A stretch of DNA of 64,000 bases, from positions 62,001 through 126,000 of the forward strand of contig CANIPU010000005.1 of the NCBI GenBank assembly GCA_947469485.1. Direction: 5' to 3'. Position numbers and translations under genes: made by a program. Under the pieces are notes generated by a model. The model ran no database searches, had not been told where the DNA came from, and saw only the letters and a list, made by a program, of their open reading frames with translations. Source of the stretch: Chitinophagaceae bacterium. GTDB lineage: Bacteria > Bacteroidota > Bacteroidia > Chitinophagales > UBA10324. This document shows, piece after piece, positions 57,801 through 64,000 of this stretch; position 1 is the first letter of the stretch, and each line of letters begins with the position of its first letter.

Positions 57801-60800
57801 TCAGTTCAATCATCAAATTTAAATGGAAGTGTTGTTGTGGTTTCTCCTTCATTAACTACTAATTACACTGTTAGCGCAGTTGATTCAAATGGATGTTCAA
57901 ATGATACAATAATTACAATTTTTATTATACCACAACTAAATGTTTTGGTTAATAGCCCAATTATATGTGGAGGTGATTCAGCAATTCTTGTTGCCCAAGG
58001 TGCTTCAAGCTATAATTGGATTTCTCTTTCATCTTTAAATGATTCAATTGTTGTTCAGCCTTTAATAACAACTTCTTATTCAGTAATAGGTTTAGCGAAT
58101 TCATGTTCCGACACAGCAACCGCAATTGTAACTGTACTTACGCCACCAATATTATCGGTTGATAATGATACTATTTGCCTTGGCTCCCAAGGAATCCTTT
58201 TTGCCTCTGGTGCAACAAATTATACCTGGTTGCCTGGTGGATTTGCGGGTGATACAATAGTTGTAGCTCCTAATGTAACTTCAACATATACTTTGATAGG
58301 AAATAATGGTTCATGTGTTGATTCCATTAATGCTGTTGTAATTGTGAATCAAATTCCAGATGTAAGTTTCATAGGATTGGAGTCAACATATTGTGCAAAT
58401 TCTAATCCTGATACACTTATAGGGATTCCAACTGGTGGAACTTTTAGTGGAGACGGAATCATAGGAAATGTTTTCTATCCAAACCTTGTAACAGATTCAA
58501 TTGCAGTTATAACTTATAGCTATACAGATAGTAATGGTTGCTTTAATGATTCGTCAATAAGTACAATAATTATTCAACAGCCAACTTTAACAGTAGCAAG
58601 TACTGCAATTTGTTTTGGTGATTCAGCTACCTTGGTTGTACAGGGGGCTTCAAACTATATATGGCTTACTGTTCCATCCACTAACGATACTATTAATGTA
58701 CAACCAGTTACTACAACTTCTTATACTGTTATTGGTTTTGCTAATTCCTGTTCTGATACAGCTGTTGCTGTTGTAAATATTTTGCCTCCACCAAGTATTA
58801 ATGTTATTGACGACACTATTTGTTCGGGAGCGACAGCTACTTTAATCGCAAATGGTGCGTACAATTATACATGGTTTCCTGGTAACCTTTCTGGTAATTC
58901 AATAACTGTTTCACCAACAACAACTTCTACATATACAATTATTGGAAATAATGGAAGTTGTGATGATACAACTATTGCGATTGTTGTTGTAAATCAAGCA
59001 CCAATAGTGAGCTTTAGTGGATTGGAACCATCGTATTGTGCGAACAATCTTCCTGATACTTTAATAGGAATTCCTGCAGGTGGTGTTTTTAGTGGAATAG
59101 GTGTAGTTGGAAATATTTTTAATTCCAATCTGGTATCAGGTGCAACCGATATAACATATACATATTCAGATGCAAACGGATGTGCAGCTGATACAATGAT
59201 GAGCTCAACAGTTAATCTTCAATTAACTATAGCAGTTAATAGTGTGAGTATATGCAATGGAGATTCGGCAACTTTAATTGCGCAAGGAGCATCAAACTAC
59301 AATTGGATATCACTTTCAACTACAAATGATACTGTAAATGTTAGTCCTGGTACAACAACTTCATATACTGTTATTGGATATTTGAATTCATGTACTGATA
59401 CTCAAGTTGCAGTTGTTAGTATTCTTAACCCTCCGGTTACAAGTGTTAATAGCGATACAATTTGCGCTGGGTCAACTACTACATTAATTGCGAATGGAGC
59501 AACTAATTATACCTGGATGCCTGGTGGATTTATCGGCTCTTCACTTTCAATATCTCCTCTAGTAACAACAACTTTCACTGTGATTGGCAGCAATGGTTCT
59601 TGTTCCGATACAACCAGTATAATTGTTGTTGTAAATCCATTGCCAACAATTAGTTTCGTTGGACTACAACCATCTTATTGCTCTAACAATACTATTGATA
59701 CATTAATTGGAATTCCTTCTGGAGGTGTTTTTAGTGGAACTGGAGTAATCGGAAATAGCTTTTATTCAAATCTCGTTGCAGGTTTTTCCTCTACTGTAGC
59801 CTATTCTTATACTGACATCAATGGATGTCAGGCAGCTGATAGTCAAACAACCGTTATAAATAGCGGGGCTTTAATTTCAGTAAACTCTCCTTTAAATACA
59901 ATTTGTTCAGCAAATCCGGTTTCAATTACTGCTAATGGAGGTGTAAGTTATGCTTGGTCACCTTCAACCGGATTAAATGTTACTACCGGAACCAATGTAA
60001 TTGCTATGCCTCTAAATAATAGTACATATACTGTTATTGGAATTGATGCAAATGGATGTTCAGGTCAAGCTACTGCAATTGTTGCAATTGGCTCTAACCT
60101 TTCAGTCAATATCACCTCAACAAACGATAGTATTTGCCTTGGTCAAACTATCTCGCTTACTGCATTCGGAGGCTCTGATTATACATGGTCTCCATCAGTA
60201 TATTTAGCAAGTACAACCGGAAGTACTGTTAGTGCAACACCTACTGCAAATATTACATATACAGTTTTCGTTTCTAATGCTAATGGTTGTACCGGTCAAA
60301 CAAGTATTCCTGTAACTGTGCTACCTAATCCAGTTGTAACTGTTTCGAATGATACAATTTGCAATGGGCAATTTGCAAATTTGAATGCTACTGGAGCTTC
60401 ATCGTATCATTGGTCAACAAATGCTCTTGGAAGTACAATTTCTGTAAATCCTACAATAACTACTTCATATTTTGTTGTTGGAATGAATGGAGCATGTGCG
60501 GATACAGCTTCTGCACTTGTAGTAGTTAATCAATTGCCTTTAATTAATGTTGTTTCCAATCAAAATAGTTTTTGTCAAGGGCAAACTAGTATACTAACTG
60601 CAAGCGGTGCAATTACTTATGAGTGGTTTCCATCTTTCGGCTTAAATGCAACTTCAGGAGCAGTTGTAATTACATCAACTGCTTCAACAACAACCTATAC
60701 AATAGTTGGAACAAATAGTAACGGATGCACAAGTTCGCAAACAATCGATATAACAGTTTTTCAATTACCAATGGCGGCCGCTGGTTCTGATGTAGAATTG

Positions 60801-61964
60801 TGTGAGGGAAGTAATCTGCAATTAAATGCTACAGGCGGTACAAGTTATGAATGGTCACCTCAGGCAGGATTGGATAACCCATTTATATCAAATCCTATTG
60901 CTTCACCAGCCGGAACCACTTCATATATTGTTAATGTTGGTAATCAAAACGGTTGTTATGCTAAAGATACTGTCAATATAATTGTTCACTTAACCCCTTC
61001 GGTAAATGCCGGTCCTACTCAAACAATTTGTATTTCCGACTCGGTAATTCTAAATGGAACAGGAGCTTCTTTTTATAGTTGGACTCCATCAGTTTATTTA
61101 AATGACTCTTCTTTACAAAATCCAACCTGTATTCCGCAATTCAATATTACTTATACACTTACAGTAACAGATTCGTTTGGATGTAATGCAACAGATACAG
61201 TTTCGGTGAAAGTTTTAAGACCATTCAATATTAGTGCAACCCCTGACATTTCAATTTGCAAAAATGATCAAACACAATTGAATGCATTTGGTGGAAATAA
61301 TTATCAATGGTCTCCTTCAAACGGATTGGATAATTCAACGATTTCAAATCCAGTGGCTTCACCTTCTGAAACAACCACATATATTGTAATATCAAATGAT
61401 GGTCAATGTTTTTCAGCAGCAGATACAGTTGTAGTTACAGTAAACCAGTTGCCAATAGTATATGCCGGAACTGATGTTGATTTGCTTTATGGTTCAACTT
61501 ATCAATTGTATGGTTATACAAACGGAAGTGGGGTAGAGTGGTCGCCAGCTGACTTTTTAAGTTGTACTGATTGCATTAATCCAGTTGTAAATCATTTGAA
61601 TACTCCTATGACTTATTTATTGACTGCAACTGATTCATTAGGTTGTAAAGCTGAAGCTTCAGTTCATATCAGTTTAACTTGCAATGAAGACCTTGTTTAT
61701 GTACCAAATGCCTTCACTCCAAACGGAGACAATAAGAATGATATATTCAGAATAAGAACTTATGGATTGAGTGAAGTGAAAGCATTTAGAGTATTCAATC
61801 GTTGGGGCGAGATGGTTTTTGAATCCTTTGATGCTAGTGAGGGGTGGGATGGTAACTGGAACGGAGAATCATGTTCACCGGGTGTGTTTGTATATTATCT
61901 AGAAGGCGCTTGCGCAAATGGTCAGGAAATTATGAAGAAAGGAAATGTTACTTTAATTCGATAA
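45864..61964 (+). CDS. Giant SprB-like T9SS adhesin (5366 residues)
   Basis: A single uninterrupted frame of 16.1 kb. Residues 1-26 are a signal peptide (ending LKAQ). About 15 PKD-like domains cover 27-1312 (WDFGDG or WNFGDP in most), one Ig-like module 1313-1391, 23 SprB repeats of about 74 residues 1392-3102, then about 25 Ig-like modules mixed with 4 modules of a second type to 5273. The type B gliding-motility C-terminal domain is 5274-5366 (VPNAFTPNGDNKNDIF to GNVTLIR). Nearly every module has two Cys, so disulphides probably stiffen the chain. SprB is the cell-surface gliding adhesin of F. johnsoniae; this protein resembles it in repeats and export signal. Whether the host glides is unknown. 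No promoter motif is clear in the 140 bases upstream. Confidence 0.9.
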   Translation: MGSTNFCRGFIIFKFLLIISVVGLKAQPFADFSFVAPTPNCNPAVYSFTNLSTGIAPISYEWNFGVYPGVNSVFQNPSTTFLNCGNFNVQLIVTDGIGIKDTVTYPIVIWCLPTASYSVDNSSGCLPFYESFTSTSTPGSGILTDFVWDFGDGYSGTGTNPYHTYQDEGCKLVTLIVTNSFNCVADTTISDVLCVYTPPQAGFISSVSTSCAVPFIVSYQDTSLHGLAPFSYQWIFNGGVPATDTTANPVVTYNSAGNYSAVLIVTDANGCTDTITNDNYIVIANNTSSLDLSSDHGCPPFSLTLNGVSSSSPIGWNWSISPSGIILDSTVQSTSVSISDTGVFSLCLNIDYGSGCIAQSCTTIISHPSPEANYSINGLLNTCLRPNPISFIDSSTGSNLSYAWSFSGGFPSSANTSTPDTINYVACGTYSASLTVTDDFGCVDTYSSTDFLTINCPAANFIATPSSGCIPLSVNFNSTTSTSNPIQWEWNFGDPASGILNIDYSQNPSHVYNVPGCYTVSLITTNAEGCKDTIIVSNAICCSTPPTVAFSATPAENCANLPIYFTNQATGIYSYTTYTWDFHGVPDYNNESTNPNPTYIYNDTGLFDVTLIVSNYGCSDTLTINDMVHLLPPVANITLTRSCTLPYVITLNGSGSIGADTYTWVIPGGNPSFASTPIVSVTYTTTGNHSASLFVTNASTGCTDQMNVNIPVRDIAAHFTGTPLSGCAPLISCMTNTSVDAVSYAWLVSNSSGSTVATSSSTSPCFTLSIPGIYNVRLIATDQFGCKDTLYHPSYITVWGPIVDFLGTPLIGCAPLVVDFADLSSAPTSSIVSWSWSFGDTASGINNSSNLQNPVHTFINPGFYTIGLTITDNNGCTKTNIKTNYIQVIQPIASFLLTDTTICLGNSACFINTSTGTGLTYEWGFGNGTTSTTSNPCFLYNNNGNYTITLIVTDATGCTDTAEKNSYVNVTHPVANLIADTTNSSCPPLTVHFINLATDIDANSTYYWKFGDGQVSSAPNPSHIYNMAGTFDVTLIVTNQNGCKDTIVFDDYINIGGPEGHISQLPTSGCVPHFTCFEAESASTISFTWNFGDGTVIVNGDSICHTYVTTGTFYSELILNDGIGCVYALPIGIVEVNGANCVFNLDNPVLCENGNVQFSDASYGTSPITQWNWNFGDLASGAQNSSSLQNPSHFFASPGVYPISLSIVTIDGCTNSYFDTVLVQSAPIADFARGDSSICAPDSVHFFDLTISTSPTISWSWNFGDAASGINNTDTLQNSVHFYQFPGTYSVTLTTLAANGCSDSYTIPVYVHDTVIANAGADKIICYGQGAVLNATGGALYTWIPSIGLSDANISSPVATPIITTSYTVIVSNIWGCSDIDSVNVIVNPVPVISSLTANDDTCSSGNAVAIVNAMGGTSPFTYFWNSIPSQNDSVAYSLSGGNTYSVIVTDANGCTVLQPITIADLPGPVINAVGISSTCGISNGTVNVVASGGNGSLIYVWNTTDITQSINNLLAGNYEVTVSDDFNCEAIDNVLVSDLAGPTASIAHINPTCELNNGTINLIIYGGNAPFYYLWSNGASTQDLSSLNPGIYSVTVTDQFGCVYSLTDSIQNQPSPLISATVVNATCHINNGSIDLNIMGGTAPFLINWNNGAYSTEDLNSVLSGAYTVLVTDQNGCTATATFVISDTPIPVLTYTTIASTCGSSNGSIDLTVTGGVAPYTYLWWNGETTEDLSGFPAGAYGITVIGANGCLSNTIITLNDLTAPTLTLSQSNNTCGNNNGSIDLTISGGAFPFAYQWSGGETTQDILNLAIGTYTVTVIDGNGCLAFSNTTLINIQGPSLSTFSANSSCGYTNGSINLVVTNGTAPYTYTWSSGQSTQDLSNVISGIYSVAVSDSNNCIATTSDSLNNIAGPSLSHLTQNSTCLNSNGSVDVSIIGGTAPYTYDWNSGAYSSEDLINVPSGVYNVIVSDQNGCTVSDFITLNNTAGPTLSVSSINSTCANSNGSIDLSISGGTAPFFVNWNSGQFFTEDINNLSPNSYTVVVIDSNNCESTFTQVINNNSGPIANSSVTNATCASGNGEVLLTITGGTMPFSYLWSNGSTIQDIQNLAAGNYEVTITDSNYCVTVLSAIISDVSVPISVCTANNSICGSNNGSVDLTVVSGVSPYNYSWSNGNTTQNLSGLAPGLYYVTILDQNNCVLIDTAEVLNSNSPSLSASHINSNCGNSNGHIYLSINNGATPYSFQWSNGALSQNINYISAGSYTVTVTDGNGCTVETTESLINITGPSSLSFGSQSSICGNSNGMVWVNASGGTAPYSYNWNTVPLQTNDTAFNLAGGTSYSVTVTDANLCTISGSVLNAIIAGPTSSISKTNCTCNEINGGIDLTVSAGTAPFLYSWNNGESTSDLDSLQAGLYTVTISDGNGCLTTISTTITNVPSPSVNYNFNNTTCGNNNGSIDLIIIGGTAPFFYDWNSGQFATQDLLNLAAGNYLIHLVDAAGCQVDSVITLLDHSGPTVSLITQNATCNYNNGFASAVINGGTAPFEYLWSNGVVDSFNTSLLPGSYTFQVTDSNGCVSIDTVVISNTSGPSLTATHIDETCGSNNGSININLANGTAPFIYDWNSGLYNTQNLSNLSAGTYFIVVVDANSCQAISLQTIDSLPAPVLVSIITNSLCSTNNGSIDITITGGATPYNYNWSNGATTEDLNSLVPGIYILAFTDGSGCSIIDSFLVSGSSIINTSILATNANCGISNGSIDLTVTGGTMPYAFNWSNSETNEDIDSLSDGLYVVNIFDSLGCAVSDSVVLVQNNSPELSIYSTNETCTGYDGAVDIDISGGTLPFVFNWSNGASTEDISGLSAGSYSVTVTDVNGCSVVSTADVLASTEAVITYTLTDANCSTNTGAIDVSIFGGSYPLTFLWSNGATTEDINSLYAGSYSMTVTDFNGCNSYLTIAVQSAVTCSIQLTPSPSNCNLADGSIDLTVVGTPAFSYIWSNNDTTEDIVNLLAGYYSVTVTDANGCFVVDSAFVSYSSGPIAFGSVTQPTCSVSTGAIDLSVLGGTLPYSYLWSNSATTEDLLLLTGGNYSVTVIDAIGCQTFGNFSVIDITPINLSVTNVAPMCQGSSVVISASGAVSYSWSPTIGLSTSTGSNVLATPVVSTTYTITGFDSVGCFDTVSVAVIISPLSTISSTTSSNLICFGDSALIVVTGGSSLIWSPVSSLSFISMHSAYATPTSLTTYTITESNALGCTSSTSVVINVMPQYTISVSSSDTDLCSGESTTLIASGALSYSWFPSTGLNTTTGANVIASPSQTTTYFVTGTNASGCNVTDSIVVIVHPPVVVDVSPFNPSICLGSSINLTATGAVYYIWTPSSGLNNVLSSSVIATPTSTTTYTVTGTDSFGCIGYNAVVVSIGTSFALYLNDNAPSICLGIADTINVSGAFNATYSWSPSVNYLDATGANVTVNPNASTIYTVIATDANGCTGSTTANVTVNNPPVIASTNAQACLGTSASLTVSGAANYFWFPSTGISNSTGNSQIASPDSTTIYTIIGVDLNGCADTSYSTFTINPLPVLSAVPSATSICNGSSATIVASGANVYQWAPSIGLSASTGASVVAQPLVSTTYTLFGTNPAGCTNSVTAVVNVGAPVTIINTPIYPSICLGDSLIITLSGASSYQWSPSTGLSSSIGITVVATPVVSTNYLVVGTDVNGCTGFTTIDITVNPNIVMTGSSESVCIGQSATLNSSGAYFYVWNPDVTLNSYYDSTVIATPVTNTTYTLTGMNMYGCTDTALYSVTVNPLPNVSIDGLVPFYCSNSLIDTLTMNPTGGILFGSGVFGNTFNPSLAGIGGPFFVTYSYTDSFGCSSYDNDTTFVGGNALIVAATNNTTICNGSSTILSVSGGLNYNWSPSIGLSSLTGDTVVANPSVTTTYFVSGVNADGCSGTDSVTVFVTSPNQISIIVASDSICAGTSTTISLAGSLNYSWQPSVQSSNLNGSVVVVSPSLTTNYTVSAVDSNGCSNDTIITIFIIPQLNVLVNSPIICGGDSAILVAQGASSYNWISLSSLNDSIVVQPLITTSYSVIGLANSCSDTATAIVTVLTPPILSVDNDTICLGSQGILFASGATNYTWLPGGFAGDTIVVAPNVTSTYTLIGNNGSCVDSINAVVIVNQIPDVSFIGLESTYCANSNPDTLIGIPTGGTFSGDGIIGNVFYPNLVTDSIAVITYSYTDSNGCFNDSSISTIIIQQPTLTVASTAICFGDSATLVVQGASNYIWLTVPSTNDTINVQPVTTTSYTVIGFANSCSDTAVAVVNILPPPSINVIDDTICSGATATLIANGAYNYTWFPGNLSGNSITVSPTTTSTYTIIGNNGSCDDTTIAIVVVNQAPIVSFSGLEPSYCANNLPDTLIGIPAGGVFSGIGVVGNIFNSNLVSGATDITYTYSDANGCAADTMMSSTVNLQLTIAVNSVSICNGDSATLIAQGASNYNWISLSTTNDTVNVSPGTTTSYTVIGYLNSCTDTQVAVVSILNPPVTSVNSDTICAGSTTTLIANGATNYTWMPGGFIGSSLSISPLVTTTFTVIGSNGSCSDTTSIIVVVNPLPTISFVGLQPSYCSNNTIDTLIGIPSGGVFSGTGVIGNSFYSNLVAGFSSTVAYSYTDINGCQAADSQTTVINSGALISVNSPLNTICSANPVSITANGGVSYAWSPSTGLNVTTGTNVIAMPLNNSTYTVIGIDANGCSGQATAIVAIGSNLSVNITSTNDSICLGQTISLTAFGGSDYTWSPSVYLASTTGSTVSATPTANITYTVFVSNANGCTGQTSIPVTVLPNPVVTVSNDTICNGQFANLNATGASSYHWSTNALGSTISVNPTITTSYFVVGMNGACADTASALVVVNQLPLINVVSNQNSFCQGQTSILTASGAITYEWFPSFGLNATSGAVVITSTASTTTYTIVGTNSNGCTSSQTIDITVFQLPMAAAGSDVELCEGSNLQLNATGGTSYEWSPQAGLDNPFISNPIASPAGTTSYIVNVGNQNGCYAKDTVNIIVHLTPSVNAGPTQTICISDSVILNGTGASFYSWTPSVYLNDSSLQNPTCIPQFNITYTLTVTDSFGCNATDTVSVKVLRPFNISATPDISICKNDQTQLNAFGGNNYQWSPSNGLDNSTISNPVASPSETTTYIVISNDGQCFSAADTVVVTVNQLPIVYAGTDVDLLYGSTYQLYGYTNGSGVEWSPADFLSCTDCINPVVNHLNTPMTYLLTATDSLGCKAEASVHISLTCNEDLVYVPNAFTPNGDNKNDIFRIRTYGLSEVKAFRVFNRWGEMVFESFDASEGWDGNWNGESCSPGVFVYYLEGACANGQEIMKKGNVTLIR
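45942..49800 (+). repeat. PKD-like domain array of the giant adhesin
   Basis: About 15 consecutive modules of 80-90 residues. The typical unit starts with A/V-x-F, a Cys near position 14 and a WxFGDG/WNFGDP turn, and ends TLIVTDxxGC. A few units lack the PKD turn (for example the fourth, near 46750). The copies are well diverged in DNA, so they are old duplications. Confidence 0.8.
50037..55170 (+). repeat. 23 SprB repeats of the giant adhesin
   Basis: Counted by eye, 23 head-to-tail units of about 222 bp. Consensus features are a TCGxxNGSIDL opening, GGTAPYxYxWSNG in the middle, TTEDLxxLxAGxYSV and a closing TVTDxNGC. All units are diverged; none is an exact copy of a neighbour. The first and thirteenth units carry a longer insert (about 4-6 residues) before the SxTV strand. 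Confidence 0.85.
55171..61682 (+). repeat. Ig-like module array with interleaved second module type
   Basis: About 25 modules with the pattern ICxGxS, then ASGAxxYxWSPSxGL, TTTYTVxGT and GC. Four modules of a second pattern (YCxNxxxDTLxGxPxGG, then FSGxGVxGN and YTDxNGC) lie at about 57249-57470, 58355-58580, 59000-59222 and 59643-59870. Some Ig-like units are shortened, with NWISLS or TWxPGG replacing WSPSxGL. Confidence 0.8.
57936..59870 (+). repeat. Three copies of a 214-215-codon super-repeat
   Basis: Units start at 57936, 58581 and 59223, spaced 645 and 642 bp. Each contains, in order, a short Ig-like module with CxGDSA, a short Ig-like module with TWxPG, and one second-type module. The matched motif (GG-x-GATTC) recurs at 57972, 58617 and 59259. 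Confidence 0.8.
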
Positions 61965-62091
61965 TAATTCGAAGTTTCAGGCTGGTCTGTTATAGTTTTT
62001 GAATTCTTTATAAAAAATAGCCTTTAAAAAAAATTTAAACATTTTTTAAAAGAAATTACCTTACTTTGAGGAAATTGTTTTTCTGTCTCAA

Positions 62092-64000
62092 ATGAAGGTT
62101 TTTCGCATATTACTTTTTATATTATTTATATTCGAATTTAATCAATCGAAATCACAAGTTGTTGCAAACTTTACTATTAATTATCAAAATCCAAATTGTG
62201 CACCAACAACAATTTCTTTTACAAACTTATCGACAGGTTCCGGATTAACTTATGAATGGAATTTCGGCGTAAATCCTGGTGTAAATTCAACAATTATTAA
62301 TCCTTCCTTTTCGTATTTAACTTGTGGGAATTATATAGTTACTTTAATTGTAACAGATGGAATTTCAATTGACACTTCAACTCAAACAGCAAATATTTAT
62401 TGCAGCCCTGTTGCTTCATTCAATGCAACCCCACTATCGGGATGTGTGCCATTAACAGCTCAATTTAATAGTACAACAGCTATAGGTTCTGCACCAATCA
62501 GCACTTATTTCTGGGATTTCGGTGATGGGAACACAGGTAACTTCGCTATTACAAGTCATACTTATACAATATCAGGATGTAAAAGTGTTAGTCTTATTGT
62601 AACGGATGCAAATGGTTGCAATGATGATACAACCATGTCAAACCTGATATGCATTGACGATCAACCTAATGCTTCCTTTACAGCAAGTACTAATGTTTCT
62701 TGCAGTGCTCCATTCACAATCGATTACACCAGTACTTCCACCGGTACCGGAACATTGAATTATCAATGGTTCTTCCCGGGAGGGATACCTGCTACCTCAA
62801 TTCTTTCAAACCCATCAGTTACTTATAATACTCCTGGGCTTTATGATGTAACTTTAATTGTTACAAATTTATCCGGATGCAGTGATACATTAACTCAATC
62901 AAATTTTGCCGCGATTGCAAGCAACATTGCAGATTTTACATTGAATGCTACAAGTGGTTGTGTTCCTTTTGTTGTTGATGTTCAAGGCATTTCGTCTTCT
63001 GTTCCAATTGCTTGGGATTGGTCAACAATTCCAAATGCAATTCCTGCTTCAGCAAATACACAAAACGCTCAATTCACTTTTAATAGTGCAGGTAGTTATC
63101 AAATTTGTTTGCAAATTACATATCCCGGAGGTTGCATAGCTACTAAATGCACTACAATTGTTGTTGCCAATTACCCAAATGCGAATTTTACTTTAACTGG
63201 AAATATATATACCTGTCAACCACCGCAGACGATTGATTATAATAATGCTTCTACCGGAGGTCCAGGATCATCTTATTACTGGCAATTTCCTGGTGGTGTT
63301 CCGGCTGTCTGGAATACAGCCAATCCACCTAATATTGTATACAGTAATTGCGGAGTTTATAATGCTACACTTATTGTAACTAATACCGCTGGTTGTTCAG
63401 ATACTTTAGTCTATGACAGTGCTTCGGTAATAGATTGCCCGTTAGCCAGTTTTATCGCTTTGCCTCCGGCCGGATGCGGACCACTTAATTCGATTTTTAT
63501 TTATACCGGAACAACTGGCTCGCCAACTTCATGGCAATGGAATTTTGGAGATCCTGCAAGTGGAATATTAAATACTTCGAACCTTCAAAATCCTATTCAT
63601 ACATTTAATAATACCGGATGCTATGATGTTTCACTGATTGTAAGTAATGCTTTAGGATGCACCGATACTGTAATAAATCAAAACATGGTTTGTGTCGGAA
63701 ATCCGGCAATACCAAATTTTTCTGCCAATCCAACTGTTACATGCGCTTATCAACCTATAGCATTTACTAATTTATCAACTGGCACTGACTCTACAACCAC
63801 TTATCAATGGGACTTTATCGGATCTCCTCCTTTTGATATTATGAACTCAACTTCAGACCCGCAATATTTATATCCAGATACAGGTTGGTTTGATGTAACT
63901 CTTGTAATTTGTAATAACGGGTGTTGTGATACACTTACTATTGATTCAATGGTTCACATTCTTCCCCCTATTGCCAATTTTTTTGTTGTTACTACTTGTG
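62092..64000 (+). CDS. Second giant PKD adhesin, paralogue of the first, running off the right edge
   Basis: An open frame from ATG 62092 reaches the window end without a stop (636 codons). A signal peptide (MKVFRILLFILFIFEF to KSQ) is followed by seven complete PKD-like domains and the start of an eighth. Domain by domain these match the N-terminus of the 5366-residue protein: EWNFGVNPGVNS in the first, WDFGDGN in the second, a PKD unit lacking the turn in the fourth (CLQITYPGGCIATKC), WNFGDPASGILN in the sixth and VHILPPIANF at the seventh-eighth junction. The 127-base gap from the first gene has no terminator, so read-through is possible; TTACTTTG near 62070 is a near-miss -7 box. Confidence 0.88.
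   Translation, partial: MKVFRILLFILFIFEFNQSKSQVVANFTINYQNPNCAPTTISFTNLSTGSGLTYEWNFGVNPGVNSTIINPSFSYLTCGNYIVTLIVTDGISIDTSTQTANIYCSPVASFNATPLSGCVPLTAQFNSTTAIGSAPISTYFWDFGDGNTGNFAITSHTYTISGCKSVSLIVTDANGCNDDTTMSNLICIDDQPNASFTASTNVSCSAPFTIDYTSTSTGTGTLNYQWFFPGGIPATSILSNPSVTYNTPGLYDVTLIVTNLSGCSDTLTQSNFAAIASNIADFTLNATSGCVPFVVDVQGISSSVPIAWDWSTIPNAIPASANTQNAQFTFNSAGSYQICLQITYPGGCIATKCTTIVVANYPNANFTLTGNIYTCQPPQTIDYNNASTGGPGSSYYWQFPGGVPAVWNTANPPNIVYSNCGVYNATLIVTNTAGCSDTLVYDSASVIDCPLASFIALPPAGCGPLNSIFIYTGTTGSPTSWQWNFGDPASGILNTSNLQNPIHTFNNTGCYDVSLIVSNALGCTDTVINQNMVCVGNPAIPNFSANPTVTCAYQPIAFTNLSTGTDSTTTYQWDFIGSPPFDIMNSTSDPQYLYPDTGWFDVTLVICNNGCCDTLTIDSMVHILPPIANFFVVTTC

Noticed and set aside
50037..61682. Repetitive DNA considered as a CRISPR or satellite array
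   Set aside because: Units are long, diverged and keep an open frame of 5366 codons; they are protein domain repeats.

Overview
The window is AT-rich chromosomal DNA from a Bacteroidota bacterium; I cannot place it below phylum. The evidence is the density of type IX secretion (T9SS) cargo: short type A C-terminal sorting domains, the longer gliding-motility-associated (type B) C-terminal domain, SprB repeats, PKD domains and a PorP/SprF-family protein. Start codons lack Shine-Dalgarno sequences, and several promoters fit the Bacteroidota pattern TTG/TTTG-N17-21-TAnnTTTG. I see no tRNA, rRNA, CRISPR array or intact transposon.

Layout. 1-4.8 kb: the end of a Lys-rich protein gene, a 4 x 42-bp tandem repeat, a solitary DNA methyltransferase/restriction-like enzyme, a SAM methyltransferase preceded by an attC-like inverted repeat, and two overlapping tiny membrane-protein genes. 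4.9-7.5 kb: an SDR / SRPBCC / photolyase operon. 7.6-20.9 kb: mostly small single-gene functions (thioredoxin-like protein, beta-carbonic anhydrase, MuiA-like protein, PaiB, VOC, YdeI, MDR and FAD enzymes) mixed with T9SS cargo (a cupredoxin/PKD protein and a BNR-repeat protein). 21.2-22.7 kb: an arsenic operon (arsR, DUF6428, small membrane protein, arsC) with a readable promoter/operator and no efflux pump in the window. 22.8-32.7 kb: lipoproteins, T9SS cargo carrying SprB repeats, a lipoprotein cytochrome and two striking 21-bp palindromes. 32.9-41.2 kb: a housekeeping block (class I fructose-bisphosphate aldolase, accD, peroxiredoxin, miaA, ECF sigma factor, thioredoxin, DUF58, ispE).

41.3-64 kb is the most notable part: a surface-adhesin locus. 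A promoter at 41278-41307 drives an 897-residue PKD/type B protein containing an in-frame run of 11 G, followed at once by a PorP/SprF-family gene. Two small genes come next, then a 16.1-kb gene for a 5366-residue SprB-like adhesin (about 15 PKD-like domains, 23 SprB repeats, about 26 Ig-like modules interleaved with 4 modules of a second type, and a type B sorting domain). A second giant gene starts at 62092 and runs off the right edge. Its first seven domains match the N-terminus of the 5366-residue protein one for one, so the two are tandem paralogues.

Functional reading (inference): T9SS exports these adhesins, the SprF-like protein attaches or presents at least one of them, and the type B domain directs export. 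The G11 tract could switch the 897-residue protein on and off by slippage.
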